A stretch of 43,930 nucleotides of DNA, from the NCBI GenBank assembly GCA_945883905.1, contig CAMCYL010000012.1, positions 1 to 43,930 on the forward strand. The letters run 5' to 3'. Below the pieces are notes generated by a model that was not told the DNA's origin, made no database searches, and was given only the letters and a program-made list of their open reading frames with translations. Below, in pieces: positions 36,257 to 43,930 of the stretch. A program made the translations under genes and the position numbers. This DNA is from Akkermansia muciniphila. GTDB taxonomy: Bacteria; Verrucomicrobiota; Verrucomicrobiia; Methylacidiphilales; CAMAQI01. The first letter of the stretch is position 1, and each line of letters opens with the position of its first letter.

Positions 36257-36329
36257 TTTTATTAATGGAGATTATCTAAATCGCCACTATTTACTTGGTC
36301 TTCAGCGGAAGATCGTCGTAAATTGGGAG

Positions 36330-36899
36330 ATGTCTTCTTTGATTCATCCAGAGCGTTCCTTAGGAGCCTTGATTTTGCTTTATCTTCAAGGGGTGATTCC
36401 AGCCTTGATGAGGCTTCCATCACGTTTGCCAGAGTCCTTTCCCAAAGAGATTTCAGGGGTATTTAAAATACTTTCTGATCCAAAGGGAATATTAGATCCA
36501 CGAACGATGCCTGAAGGAGAGGCGTTGATCGTGCATTTACGCGGATCGATGTCGGTGGTAGCGGCCTGTTTGCCGATTTTAGCAAAAGGGGATGAGGCGG
36601 TAAAAGAGCAACTTGCTCGTCTTGCCCCTGGATTGCTTCATCTTTCTGTTCCTTCTGCCGGGGTTTCGATTTGGATTGATTGGAATGGCAAAACTTTAAG
36701 CTCTGATTGGGGGACTCCCTCTCGAGTACCGGATGTGACTTTGGAATTTAAAACAAATCAAACCGCTTATCGTGCTTTCTCAAAACAGTTGGATGAACTT
36801 TCAGCCATTGGAAAAGGGGAGTTGGTTGTCACCGGGTTATTACCATTGGCGGATGGATTGAATGGGGTCATGGATCGGGTTGCTTATTATTTGAAATAA
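36330..36899 (+). CDS. SCP2-like lipid-binding domain protein
   Basis: This 189-residue protein has a C-terminal part typical of the SCP2 fold: PDVTLEFKTNQTAYRAFSKQ (about 135-155) followed by a GKGELVVTGLLPLADGLNGVM helix-turn (about 160-180). SCP2 domains bind sterols, acyl chains or ubiquinone precursors, as in UbiJ and UbiT. The N-terminal 30 residues are hydrophobic but not a clear signal. It follows aspS by 73 bases and may be co-transcribed. A quinone or lipid-handling role is suggested only by fold. Confidence 0.6.
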   Translation: MSSLIHPERSLGALILLYLQGVIPALMRLPSRLPESFPKEISGVFKILSDPKGILDPRTMPEGEALIVHLRGSMSVVAACLPILAKGDEAVKEQLARLAPGLLHLSVPSAGVSIWIDWNGKTLSSDWGTPSRVPDVTLEFKTNQTAYRAFSKQLDELSAIGKGELVVTGLLPLADGLNGVMDRVAYYLK

Positions 36900-37097
36900 A
36901 TTTTAATTCTGACCGACCTGTTTGCAGTCTATCGTAGGAAGCGGCCAGTAAGATTGAGATCGGCTGTTTTTGGGAGCGAGGGGAGATCTTGCTTCAAAGA
37001 GATCTTATGGTTAATCCATGTTTTAATTGTGACGCCGATCTTATTCGAGTGGATTCAGAAAAAGAATCGCTCTTTGGAGTTGTAGGGTCGATCGATT

Positions 37098-38855
37098 TTA
37101 GGGATTAGAGGGATTGACTTGGATTTGAGGTTCCGTCGATGGGGCGGCGGCTTTTGGCGCTTCGATTTGGAGGAGCGTTTCAAGGGCTTCGTCGCGCGGA
37201 CCTTCGAGGTTAACGGAGAGATTGTAATGTTTTTTGGCAAGCTCTCGAGCCATCGGTTTTTGATTGATATAAATTTGGGCTAAATTGTAGTGGGCTTCGG
37301 AGTAGTTAGGATTGAGTCGAATCGATTCACGGGCATGTTCTTCGGCAGCGGTTAGCCATTGTTTTTTAGTCATCGCCATCGCCAGGTAGTTTTGAGATTG
37401 GGCATCAAGGGGGTTCATATTGACCGAAATGAGGAGGGCATCGATTGCCTTTTCGAGTTGATCTTTTTGCAGATAACAAATCCCGAGGATTGAATAACTA
37501 AAAGAGTCGTGAGGAGCTTGTTGGACCGTTTGAAGAAGAATTTTTTCGGCCTCTTCATAGTTTCCTTGTGAGAAATAGACGACCCCTAAATTGGAGAGAA
37601 GATGGAGTGAGAACGGCTCCACTTCGAGAGCTTTTTTGTAGTGGAGAACGGCATCACTCCAATTTTGATTTTTATAGGCCTTGCTTGCGAGTCGGGCCTC
37701 TTCTTCGATGCTCTCAGGGATTAGTGGACTGAGGCGATAGCTGGGTTTATTCAAAGAGTTTATAAATTGAGTGAGTTGCTCACGGGTTTTGAGGGTTTTT
37801 TTTCTGAGCGCTATATTTTCGGATTGAAGTCTTGCGATCCATTCGTTGAAAGAGGTTTGAGGCGGTTTATTTGCAGGAGGGGGAAGTGGGGGGAGAGCCT
37901 CTTTAAAAGTTTCATCGGCGGTGAGTGGATTATTGGTTATTTGATCGAGAATATTTTGGAGTCCTGTGGAGAGTTGAAGAAGTATACGACCTTCACGAAT
38001 GAGGGATTGCTCCTCGTCTGGGTTTTGTTGAACGGTAATTTCACGAACCGGGGGTTCGTTTTTTCGGGCAGTGAGAGAGGGCGTTTGTGTTTTGCTTGTT
38101 TCTCGGAGGGCTTCGATGAGGATTTTACGACGTTCGATCGATTTGATCGTTGTTGGAGGGCGTGGGGAGGTGGGGGCGGAATTTTGAGTGATCGCAGGAG
38201 TCTGTTGGGGGTTAGATTCAGATTTAGGATCGGGAGCGGGAGAGGGAGTGGGACTGGAATTGGGCTTTGATTTTAAAGGTTTTGGAGATACTTGAGTTGC
38301 CGGGGTTTTTGGAGGGAGCGGAGAGGGGGTGAATTTTTGAGCTCCGAGAGAGACTGGCATTCCGGGTTCAATGAGGTGTTCGTCGATTTTGATCGATCCC
38401 ATAAGACTCGGCGTGAGCGTTGTATTTTCTGTGGCGGGATCGATGGTTAAGGTGATCGAGGCGCCGGGGGAGATCGAAATTGTTTTTTGAGAAAACTCGA
38501 TCAAGAGTGGAGGGTTGGCAGAGGACTTCAACTGAAGCGAAAGGGTTGGCTGGGCTTTGATTCCGAGTCCGTAGCTGACTAAAAAGAGATCGCTTCCATG
38601 AGAGATCGACTTCTTATATGTTCGAGGTGGAATGATGACGGGTGGAGCCTCCTTGAAAGAAAAAACAATTACATTATCTCGTCTAATACTTAGAGATATT
38701 TTTTTGATATTATCTAATTCTACAGTATCTTGGGAGTAGAGAGAAAAGGAGGAGTTCGAGAGGCCTAGCCAGCAGAATAAGGATAAAGCCAAGAATCGAT
38801 GAGGAAGCCTCGTTCGAGAAAACTCTTTGGGGAGATCGATTTGAGGTTCATTCAC
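37098..38855 (-). CDS. Secreted or anchored TPR-repeat protein
   Basis: The protein has 585 residues. An N-terminal signal or anchor segment lies at about 20-42 (FLALSLFCWLGLSNSSFSLY). A beta-rich region follows (about 45-180). Next is a Pro/Ser/Thr-rich low-complexity linker (about 185-250), then a helical region. A TPR array spans about 390-560, with repeats recognisable in DAVLHYKKALEVEPFSLHLLSNLGVVYF, the next unit starting GNYEEAEKILLQT, and AHYNLAQIYI. TPR arrays bind partner proteins. The disordered linker and export signal point to a periplasmic scaffold, possibly in envelope assembly. The gene is convergent with the SCP2-like gene; the 198-base gap between them shows no clear terminator. 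Confidence 0.8.
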   Translation of the reverse strand: MNEPQIDLPKEFSRTRLPHRFLALSLFCWLGLSNSSFSLYSQDTVELDNIKKISLSIRRDNVIVFSFKEAPPVIIPPRTYKKSISHGSDLFLVSYGLGIKAQPTLSLQLKSSANPPLLIEFSQKTISISPGASITLTIDPATENTTLTPSLMGSIKIDEHLIEPGMPVSLGAQKFTPSPLPPKTPATQVSPKPLKSKPNSSPTPSPAPDPKSESNPQQTPAITQNSAPTSPRPPTTIKSIERRKILIEALRETSKTQTPSLTARKNEPPVREITVQQNPDEEQSLIREGRILLQLSTGLQNILDQITNNPLTADETFKEALPPLPPPANKPPQTSFNEWIARLQSENIALRKKTLKTREQLTQFINSLNKPSYRLSPLIPESIEEEARLASKAYKNQNWSDAVLHYKKALEVEPFSLHLLSNLGVVYFSQGNYEEAEKILLQTVQQAPHDSFSYSILGICYLQKDQLEKAIDALLISVNMNPLDAQSQNYLAMAMTKKQWLTAAEEHARESIRLNPNYSEAHYNLAQIYINQKPMARELAKKHYNLSVNLEGPRDEALETLLQIEAPKAAAPSTEPQIQVNPSNP

Positions 38856-39002
38856 GAGGTGGATTTAGAGCTCTTTTATAAAATCTTCAAATAGAATTAA
38901 AAAATGAGAGAGGATTGTTTTTACGTTATAATAAGTAATTGCCTTTGTAAGAAATTATAATAAAGTATTTTATCGATAATTAAAAGGCGGCAAAGAGATC
39001 CT

Positions 39003-39893
39003 ATGAATAAATCCTATAATTTTACGAGAGCTCTATCCTTAGGTGGTTTTAAAGAGCCGTTGGAGAGTCCCCAAAAGCACTGGAGCGTATTTGATTTACG
39101 TCGGATTCTTTTATTGGCGAATATAGGGTGGTTTTTGGGGGTTTGTATTTTGGTTGGAATTATTTATTGGACGGTTGGATATGCTTATCAGAAAGAGTTG
39201 GCGCGAAAGGCGAGTTTGCATGAGAGGGAGGTTTTGGAGCAAAAAATTGCAGAGTTGAATCAGAGTCTTCAGGGATTAAAGGAGCTGAATTTAAAGACCG
39301 TGGCGAGTACCTTGGATTATTCGACGAATATTCAAATTGTTTTAGAGACGAGTCGTGGTGAGGAGCGTGCATTTTTGTTATCGATTATTCCGGAGGCGTT
39401 GCGAATACAGGTGACCCATCATATTCCGGCCTCTGCGACGATTGCGATGGCGGCTTTTGAAAGTAATTACGGAAGAAGTGATTTAGCGCGTCAGCATTCT
39501 AATTTTTTTGGAATTAAAGCATTAGATCCTCGGTGGGAGGGGCAAAAGGCGGTCATGAGCACTCGAGATCGAGGGGTAGAAACGAAGGCCGTATTTCGAG
39601 TTTATCCCGGGATAGCCGCCTCTGTTCTTGGTTATGCGGAATTTCTTTCGACATCGGTTTATTATCGTCGCGCGTTTGATGAGAGCTCAGGAGAGCGATT
39701 TGTGGCACAAGTTCTTAAAGGGGGTTATTGTCCGGATTCGTTTTATATGGGGTACATTCAAACCATTATGAAGCGCCATGATTTAAAGCGGCTCGATTTT
39801 TTAAAGTCCGCTGCAGGATCGAGTGAGGAGACCCTTTCTGATATCAGTCTGATGGAAAATCAGGGGGCTGTTCAAGTGGGAATGGCGCCATGA
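39003..39893 (+). CDS. Membrane-anchored glucosaminidase-domain hydrolase
   Basis: This 296-residue protein has a transmembrane helix at about 35-57, a coiled coil at about 62-98, then a glucosaminidase domain (about 125-265) of the FlgJ/Bax type. The catalytic glutamate is E153 in IAMAAFESNYGRSDLA, followed by HSNFFGIKA and the YPGIAASVLGYAEFL helix. It would cleave peptidoglycan glycan strands from the periplasmic side. With a chemoreceptor and CheD in the window, a role in opening the wall for flagella is possible, but a general remodelling role is equally so. TATAAT sequences at 38927 and 38956 lie in the AT-rich promoter region upstream, without good -35 elements. Confidence 0.85.
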   Translation: MNKSYNFTRALSLGGFKEPLESPQKHWSVFDLRRILLLANIGWFLGVCILVGIIYWTVGYAYQKELARKASLHEREVLEQKIAELNQSLQGLKELNLKTVASTLDYSTNIQIVLETSRGEERAFLLSIIPEALRIQVTHHIPASATIAMAAFESNYGRSDLARQHSNFFGIKALDPRWEGQKAVMSTRDRGVETKAVFRVYPGIAASVLGYAEFLSTSVYYRRAFDESSGERFVAQVLKGGYCPDSFYMGYIQTIMKRHDLKRLDFLKSAAGSSEETLSDISLMENQGAVQVGMAP

Positions 39894-40174
39894 GTTGGTT
39901 AAATCCCGGTCCGAACTACGGCTATCGAATCACCCAAATTGATGAGCATCCTTGGAATACTTTGATCACGATGAAGGAGATTTTACGGTTAGAGCCGGGT
40001 TCAATGACTTTTGTTGGTTCAGAGTCGGAAATTCATGAGCGTTACTGGCGAGAGGCGGAGCCGCAATTATTTGAGTTGGGAAAAAAACCTATTTTTCAAA
40101 TTGATGTCACGCCGATCCATCCACATGTGGTTGAGACGAAGCCGAGAACGCCCTTTAAGCCCTACGCTCTTTAA
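39890..40174 (+). CDS. Small conserved-looking protein coupled to glucosaminidase
   Basis: The 94-residue protein starts MSWLNPGPNYGYRITQIDEH and has no signal peptide or membrane helix. Its ATG overlaps the glucosaminidase stop by four bases, so it is translated with it. It contains many Pro, His and Trp residues (HPWNTLITMKEILRLEPGS; HVVETKPRTPFKPYAL) and a compact alpha/beta pattern. I do not recognise a family. Tight coupling suggests a function tied to the wall hydrolase, for instance a cytosolic regulator. The repeat copy 2 begins 14 bases after its stop. Confidence 0.6.
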   Translation: MSWLNPGPNYGYRITQIDEHPWNTLITMKEILRLEPGSMTFVGSESEIHERYWREAEPQLFELGKKPIFQIDVTPIHPHVVETKPRTPFKPYAL

Positions 40175-40188
40175 TTTATAAGTGAACT

Positions 40189-40510
40189 CATTGGTGTCCA
40201 AAACAAAAAACCTTAAATACATTGTCTCGCGCAACGATGCAACGCCGCAACGTTAAATCCCTCCTCCCCCCTCGTTCTGACTGCGGCTCCTCCGAGCCTC
40301 CTCCCTATTTTTAAAAAGTTCTCGAAAACGAGCTTTCGATCCCTTTTTAAAAACTGGGATCTATCGCTTACGCTCTTAGGTCAGAACTTCCCCACATGAT
40401 ACAAAAAAATCCGAGAATTTCTCACTGAAAGAGCTCACGATCCTCTCCCTTTCTGACGTTGCGGCGTAGCGGCGTTGCGTGAGAACTGCTTTAGGATTTC
40501 AATCCCCCTC
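40189..40510 (-). repeat. Structured intergenic repeat element, copy 2 (short form)
   Basis: This is the reverse complement of the element at 23397-23860, with the roughly 140-base internal block absent. Outer parts are about 97% identical over the first 83 bases (2 differences) and about 90% over the remaining 240. The outer inverted repeat keeps 25 of 29 pairs but with different mismatched positions from copy 1. The inner GTTCTGAC/GTCAGAAC, the GATCCC...GGGATC palindrome and the GGCTC-GGAG-GAGCC hairpin are all preserved. It fills the gap between the 94-residue gene and the DUF4143 ATPase gene. Confidence 0.9.
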
Positions 40511-40569
40511 TTCGATTTACCCTCTCAAATCCAAAGTTGTTTTGGACGGTAGTGATGCAAGGTATAACA

Positions 40570-41706
40570 TTAGTGTTCAAAAATAAGCGCAACCGTTTCT
40601 TTAAGCTGTGTGAGGGGAACGACTTGAATCCCTTTTTCAAACCAAGCTCTTTCCCCTGTATAGATGATCATCCGTTTTGATTGTGGATAATCGATTCCAA
40701 ATTCAAGTAGACCTTGGAAATCGTCCGCTCTTAAACGATTCGCACTTTTAACCTCGATCGCCCAAATATTTTTCTCGCCGTAGAGCACGAAATCAACCTC
40801 CTCGCCTTTTTGAGAGCGCCAGTAGGAAATAACGTAAGGAGTCCCTGAAGACTCATTAAAGGCAAGAAGATTTTGGAAGAAGAAACTTTCAAAATGAATC
40901 CCTCCTCCTCCTTGTTGATCGAGGAGTCCTTTGGGACGAAGCGTTTCGTAAATTCCACAATCAAAAAAATAAAATTTAGGATGAGAAACGAGTTTCCTTT
41001 TCGGTTTTCGATCAAAACAGTAAATTCGGGTTGCGATGAATAAGTCCTCTAAGATTTGAAAATATTGCTGAACACTTTTTTCTTGTATCGAGCATTCTCG
41101 AGCGACCGTCGCCATATTGAGAACTTGAGCTTGCGAATAAGTCGCCGCCTCTAAAAACCTCGTAAATCCCACCAAATTTCGAACAAGTCCCTCTTGCATG
41201 ACCTCTTCTCGGAGATAGGTCGAGGCGTAGCTTTTCAGATAGTCTCGTGGGGATTCATGATTCCAAACACTTGGCAATCCTCCATGGACTAAATAAAAGG
41301 GGAGATTAAACGACTCCCCTAACTCAAGGAAGGTCAAGGGATACATTCTTTGAGTCAGTGCACGCCCCGCTAAAAGATTCGCTCCTGATTTACGAAGCTT
41401 TCGAGCGCTTGATCCAGTCACTGCAAATCGAAGTCCTCGACTTTCTATCAATCGATGAACCTCATTGAGTAGCTCTGGAATTCTTTGGATTTCATCCACA
41501 ATAACCCACTGTTTGTAGTCCAAAGGAATCCAATCGCTGAGTCGGGAGGGATTTGCTGAAAGTCGAAGGTACGTCTCCGACTCTAAAAGATCGAAATACA
41601 ACGATCCTTCAAATCGATTCCTTAAAAGATTTGTCTTTCCGACTCCCCTTGGGCCGAAAATAAAAAAACTCGTATTTTCTGGAAATTTATAGTTTCTAGT
41701 AAACAT
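40570..41706 (-). CDS. AAA-family ATPase with DUF4143/nuclease-fold tail
   Basis: This 378-residue P-loop ATPase has Walker A GPRGVGKT (18-25), Walker B VIVDEIQ (68-74) and sensor-1 AVTGSSARKL. The SGANLLAGRA...YPLTFLE segment is typical of the AAA_14/DUF4143 group. The C-terminal part has EEVDFVLYG...WAIEVKS, the D...E-x-K pattern of a PD-(D/E)xK-like fold. These proteins are common, often multicopy and mobile-like, and their function is undefined. A defence or DNA-processing role is only a guess. The gene is complete and lies 60 bases from repeat copy 2. Confidence 0.85.
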   Translation of the reverse strand: MFTRNYKFPENTSFFIFGPRGVGKTNLLRNRFEGSLYFDLLESETYLRLSANPSRLSDWIPLDYKQWVIVDEIQRIPELLNEVHRLIESRGLRFAVTGSSARKLRKSGANLLAGRALTQRMYPLTFLELGESFNLPFYLVHGGLPSVWNHESPRDYLKSYASTYLREEVMQEGLVRNLVGFTRFLEAATYSQAQVLNMATVARECSIQEKSVQQYFQILEDLFIATRIYCFDRKPKRKLVSHPKFYFFDCGIYETLRPKGLLDQQGGGGIHFESFFFQNLLAFNESSGTPYVISYWRSQKGEEVDFVLYGEKNIWAIEVKSANRLRADDFQGLLEFGIDYPQSKRMIIYTGERAWFEKGIQVVPLTQLKETVALIFEH

Positions 41707-41739
41707 AATACTTATTTAATTAAAAAAAAAGAATTAGCA

Positions 41740-41766
41740 ACTCCTTTTTTGTTTTTGGACAGGAGT
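41740..41766 (-). terminator. Weak terminator-like hairpin
   Basis: On the minus strand ACTCCT (41766-41761) and AGGAGT (41745-41740) form a short stem with a 15-base A-rich loop, followed about 8 bases later by a run of nine T. It could end transcription of the unknown gene upstream (41827-42270). Confidence 0.3.
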
Positions 41767-41826
41767 GATATGAATAAGAGTAAGATGTTTCCCCTGCGGT
41801 GGGATGACGGGGTGGAGGTTGAAGGG

Positions 41827-42270
41827 TTAAAGAATTCCGAGTTTCTCAAGCTCATTGAGTCGTTTTTCATCCTCGTCATCGATAATTTCGATAATTCCTG
41901 GGAGTTCGATAAAGACATCGACGCTTAGAGAGATTTGTTCGGAGGGGAATCCGCTGGTCTCCATCACCTTGGAGTCGGCTTGGACATAGATCCACGTGAA
42001 GTCCTCTCCTTGGATCGCGCGAAACTCCATATTTTTATGCCACATGAGATCGGCTGTTGTTTTAATCGAGAGGGCGGAGGTTCCCTGAGCATCTCCGGGG
42101 ACGAGTTGTTCGAGTTTTTCAAATCGTTCGAGCCAACATTCGATGACCTTGTGCATCACTTCACGATCAAGGGGTTTGGAAAAAAGACCGACATAACCTT
42201 TAGAAATCATGGGGAGAGCATGTCGGAATAAGGAAAGGAAACAATCTGAAAATGAGCGAGGGCTTGCCAA
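41827..42270 (-). CDS. Uncharacterised protein
   Basis: This 147-residue soluble protein has no signal peptide or membrane helix. Its segments include REVMHKVIECWLERFEKLEQ, a helix, then FTWIYVQADSKVMETSG and ISLSVDVFIELPGIIEI, which look like beta strands. The tail is acidic (IDDEDEKRLNELEKLGIL). I recognise no family. It is divergent from the helicase gene with a 27-base gap, so the two may share a promoter region. The mixed helix-strand layout and acidic tail give no function. Confidence 0.6.
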   Translation of the reverse strand: MASPRSFSDCFLSLFRHALPMISKGYVGLFSKPLDREVMHKVIECWLERFEKLEQLVPGDAQGTSALSIKTTADLMWHKNMEFRAIQGEDFTWIYVQADSKVMETSGFPSEQISLSVDVFIELPGIIEIIDDEDEKRLNELEKLGIL

Positions 42271-42297
42271 GTGGAGTAGATTCCCTCAGGTTTGCTT

Positions 42298-43782
42298 ATG
42301 CCCTTTACAAAACTAGGTCTTCCTCAGGAAATATTAGATAATCTTACCAAGCTCGGTTTTCAAAAACCGACGCCGATTCAAGAACAAGCGATTCCCCTGC
42401 TTCTCGCAGGCAAGGATCTTCTCGCAACCTCACAAACCGGAACGGGTAAAACAGCCGCTTTTGGGTGTCCGATCGTCTCACGGCTTCTTGCTGGAAAAAG
42501 AACGGGGATCCGTTGTTTGATTTTAGAGCCGACACGTGAGCTCGCTCAACAAGTGGATGTGGCGTTGAGATCGTACTGTGCAGGAACCCCGCTTCGGGTC
42601 GCTGCTTTTTTTGGGGGGGTGGGCTATGGTCCGCAACGGAAAGCACTTCAAATGGGAGTCGATATTGTGGTCGCAACCCCAGGACGTCTGGAGGATTTCA
42701 TGCAGCAAAACCATATCCGCCTTAATACGGTGGAGATTTTGGTCGTCGATGAGGTTGATCGGATGTTGGATATCGGATTTTTACCGGCGGTAAAACGAAT
42801 CGTTCAGAAATGTCCTCCGAGCCGTCAAACGGCGGTTTTTAGCGCAACGCTTCAAGGGCCGATTCGGGATATTGCGATTCAGTCATTGCGTCAAGATCAC
42901 CAAACGATTGCGATTCAATCGGATCGCAGTGTCGCAGAGACGATTGAGCATGCGATTTATTCGATCAACTCCGAGCAGAAGTTCGACTTCTTGGCTAAAT
43001 TATTAGATACCTTAGGTCATGATAAGTTGATTATTTTTACTCGAACTAAACATGGGGCCGATAAAGTTTCCCGAAATCTCTCTCGCTTGGGCCATGCGAC
43101 GACAGAGTTGCACTCGAATCGTTCACAGCGTCAACGAGAGCATGCGCTTCAAGGATTGAAGAGCGGAAAGTATCGTATTTTAGTCGCAACGGATATTGCG
43201 GCACGCGGAATTGATATTCGATCGGTCTCTCATGTCATTAATTATGATGTGCCAGAGCAGGCCGAGGATTATGTACATCGAATCGGTCGTACCGGTCGTG
43301 CGGAGGCGACAGGAGATGCGTTAACGCTTGTCACGAACGAAGAGGAGCGAAAAGTAGTGGCGATTGAGCGATTATTAAATCAGACGATCACACGCAAAAA
43401 ATTGGAGGATTTCCCTTATAAAACCCCTCCTCGAATGGAGACGGGCAGACCTTCACGCGGGGATTCCTCTCGTTCCGGAGGATCTCGTGGTGGGGGTGGC
43501 GGCGGAGGATTTAAGCGTCATTCTCGACCTCAAGAGGGTCGTGGTTCAAGGGCTCCGCACCCCGAGCGTTCTGAGCGTTTTGAGGGGGCACGTCCTCCGG
43601 CTCCACGGCATCAAGAGGATTTTCGTCCTGGACGTCCGAGTGGGGGAGGATCGAATCAATCCTCACATTCCGCGTCACGGTCTTCTGGAGGGTCACGACG
43701 ACCTTCTGGCGGCGGTGCTGGAGGTTCGAGTGGATCGGGTGGATTTAAGAAAAGTTTTAGTAGGCCCCCGCGTCGGGATTGA
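42298..43782 (+). CDS. DEAD-box RNA helicase (RhlE-like) with DEVD motif II
   Basis: This ATP-dependent RNA helicase has 494 residues from ATG 42298 (a TTG six bases upstream also lies in frame). Motifs in order: Q motif (FQKPTPIQEQ), I (SQTGTGKT), Ia (PTRELA), Ib (TPGRLED), II (DEVD, 151-154), III (SAT), IV-like (IIFTRTKHGA), V (ATDIAARGIDI) and VI (HRIGRTGRA). Motif II reads DEVD instead of DEAD. From about 375 the tail is Gly/Ser/Arg-rich low complexity (RSGGSRGGGGGGGF and similar), likely disordered and RNA-binding. RhlE-like enzymes act in ribosome assembly and RNA decay, especially in cold. Confidence 0.93.
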   Translation: MPFTKLGLPQEILDNLTKLGFQKPTPIQEQAIPLLLAGKDLLATSQTGTGKTAAFGCPIVSRLLAGKRTGIRCLILEPTRELAQQVDVALRSYCAGTPLRVAAFFGGVGYGPQRKALQMGVDIVVATPGRLEDFMQQNHIRLNTVEILVVDEVDRMLDIGFLPAVKRIVQKCPPSRQTAVFSATLQGPIRDIAIQSLRQDHQTIAIQSDRSVAETIEHAIYSINSEQKFDFLAKLLDTLGHDKLIIFTRTKHGADKVSRNLSRLGHATTELHSNRSQRQREHALQGLKSGKYRILVATDIAARGIDIRSVSHVINYDVPEQAEDYVHRIGRTGRAEATGDALTLVTNEEERKVVAIERLLNQTITRKKLEDFPYKTPPRMETGRPSRGDSSRSGGSRGGGGGGGFKRHSRPQEGRGSRAPHPERSERFEGARPPAPRHQEDFRPGRPSGGGSNQSSHSASRSSGGSRRPSGGGAGGSSGSGGFKKSFSRPPRRD

Positions 43783-43898
43783 ACCCAGATTCTGTAATAG
43801 GAATTCTAAGGAAGGCACGGAAGCAGGAATAGGAATGGGAGTGTTAACCGCCAAGGTCGCGGAGTCACGCAATGGATCAAGAGATATAAAACAGAATC

Positions 43899-43918
43899 GA
43901 TTGAGTTTGGACTCAATC
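43899..43918. terminator. Short perfect hairpin after the helicase gene
   Basis: GATTGAGT-TTGG-ACTCAATC forms an 8-bp stem with a 4-base loop, 117 bases after the helicase stop. There is no T-run. The 148 bases after the gene otherwise show only an AACCGCCAAGGTCGCGGAG motif at about 43846, of the short intergenic-repeat type. Confidence 0.3.
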
Positions 43919-43930
43919 CTGAATCATCTA

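Noticed and set aside
37767-38270. 167-codon plus-strand ORF inside the TPR gene
   Set aside because: Its Arg/Gly-rich residues come from the antisense of the Pro/Ser-rich linker; not a gene.
38915-38961. Strong sigma-70 promoter before the glucosaminidase gene
   Set aside because: Two TATAAT hexamers are present in AT-rich sequence, but neither has a -35 element at proper spacing, so no promoter is called.
40570-41706. Autonomous partner that mobilises the repeat
   Set aside because: The DUF4143 ATPase lies next to repeat copy 2 but no comparable gene flanks copy 1, and the family is not known as a transposase.
41712-41918. 68-codon minus-strand ORF and a plus-strand ATG at 41771 with an AGGAG before it
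   Set aside because: The minus frame overlaps the end of the 147-residue gene and is Ser/Asn-rich noise. The plus frame soon runs antisense to the same gene and has no recognisable features.

Overview
The window looks like a chromosomal segment of a diderm, flagellated or at least chemotactic bacterium of moderate GC content. The diderm signs are a LolA-like carrier, an MMPL exporter, an LpxL-type acyltransferase domain, an AsmA-like protein and envelope sugar genes. Few genes have strong Shine-Dalgarno sites. The long IspH, the His/Gly-type AspRS and the CGWS glutaredoxin make me lean towards the PVC/Verrucomicrobiota side of the tree, but that is an inference. No rRNA, CRISPR array, prophage or intact IS transposase is visible.

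Layout. 1-9.1 kb is mostly housekeeping: the end of a DinB-like gene, PepA, a VapBC toxin-antitoxin pair, long-form IspH, a HIT protein, a WcaI-like glycosyltransferase, an AsmA-like anchored protein, a glutaredoxin, a strong bidirectional terminator, and a coupled CheD-HDOD pair. tRNA-Thr(CGU) lies at 9.1 kb. 9.2-11.2 kb holds a lone solute-binding protein and endonuclease III. 11.2-19.9 kb is a tightly packed, co-directional sugar-modification operon: SDR epimerase/dehydratase, three-domain sugar C-methyltransferase, TylF-like O-methyltransferase, acetolactate-synthase-like ThDP enzyme, Rossmann-FkbM methyltransferase, HAD phosphatase, divergent NeuB-like synthase and a GtrB-like glycosyltransferase. 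It ends in a very long palindrome shared with a convergent polytopic membrane protein. PolX follows.

23.4-40.5 kb is framed by two inverted copies of one structured intergenic repeat (464 and 322 bp). Between them lie ApaG, SpeA, a five-gene minus-strand operon, a methyl-accepting chemotaxis protein, AspRS, an SCP2-like protein, a TPR protein, and a glucosaminidase with a small coupled partner. The five-gene operon encodes ACP, a halogenase-like flavoprotein, an MMPL exporter fused to an LpxL-type acyltransferase, a LolA-like protein and a FabZ-like dehydratase. It resembles the export and tailoring half of aryl-polyene/xanthomonadin-type clusters but has no ketosynthase. The window ends with an AAA/DUF4143 ATPase, an unknown gene and a DEVD-box RNA helicase with a Gly/Ser/Arg-rich tail.

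The two most promising systems are the ketosynthase-less polyene-like export operon (26.5-32.0 kb) and the combined branching/methylation/nonulosonate-like sugar operon (11.2-19.9 kb). The most interesting non-coding item is the repeat pair, whose nested inverted repeats survive sequence divergence between copies.
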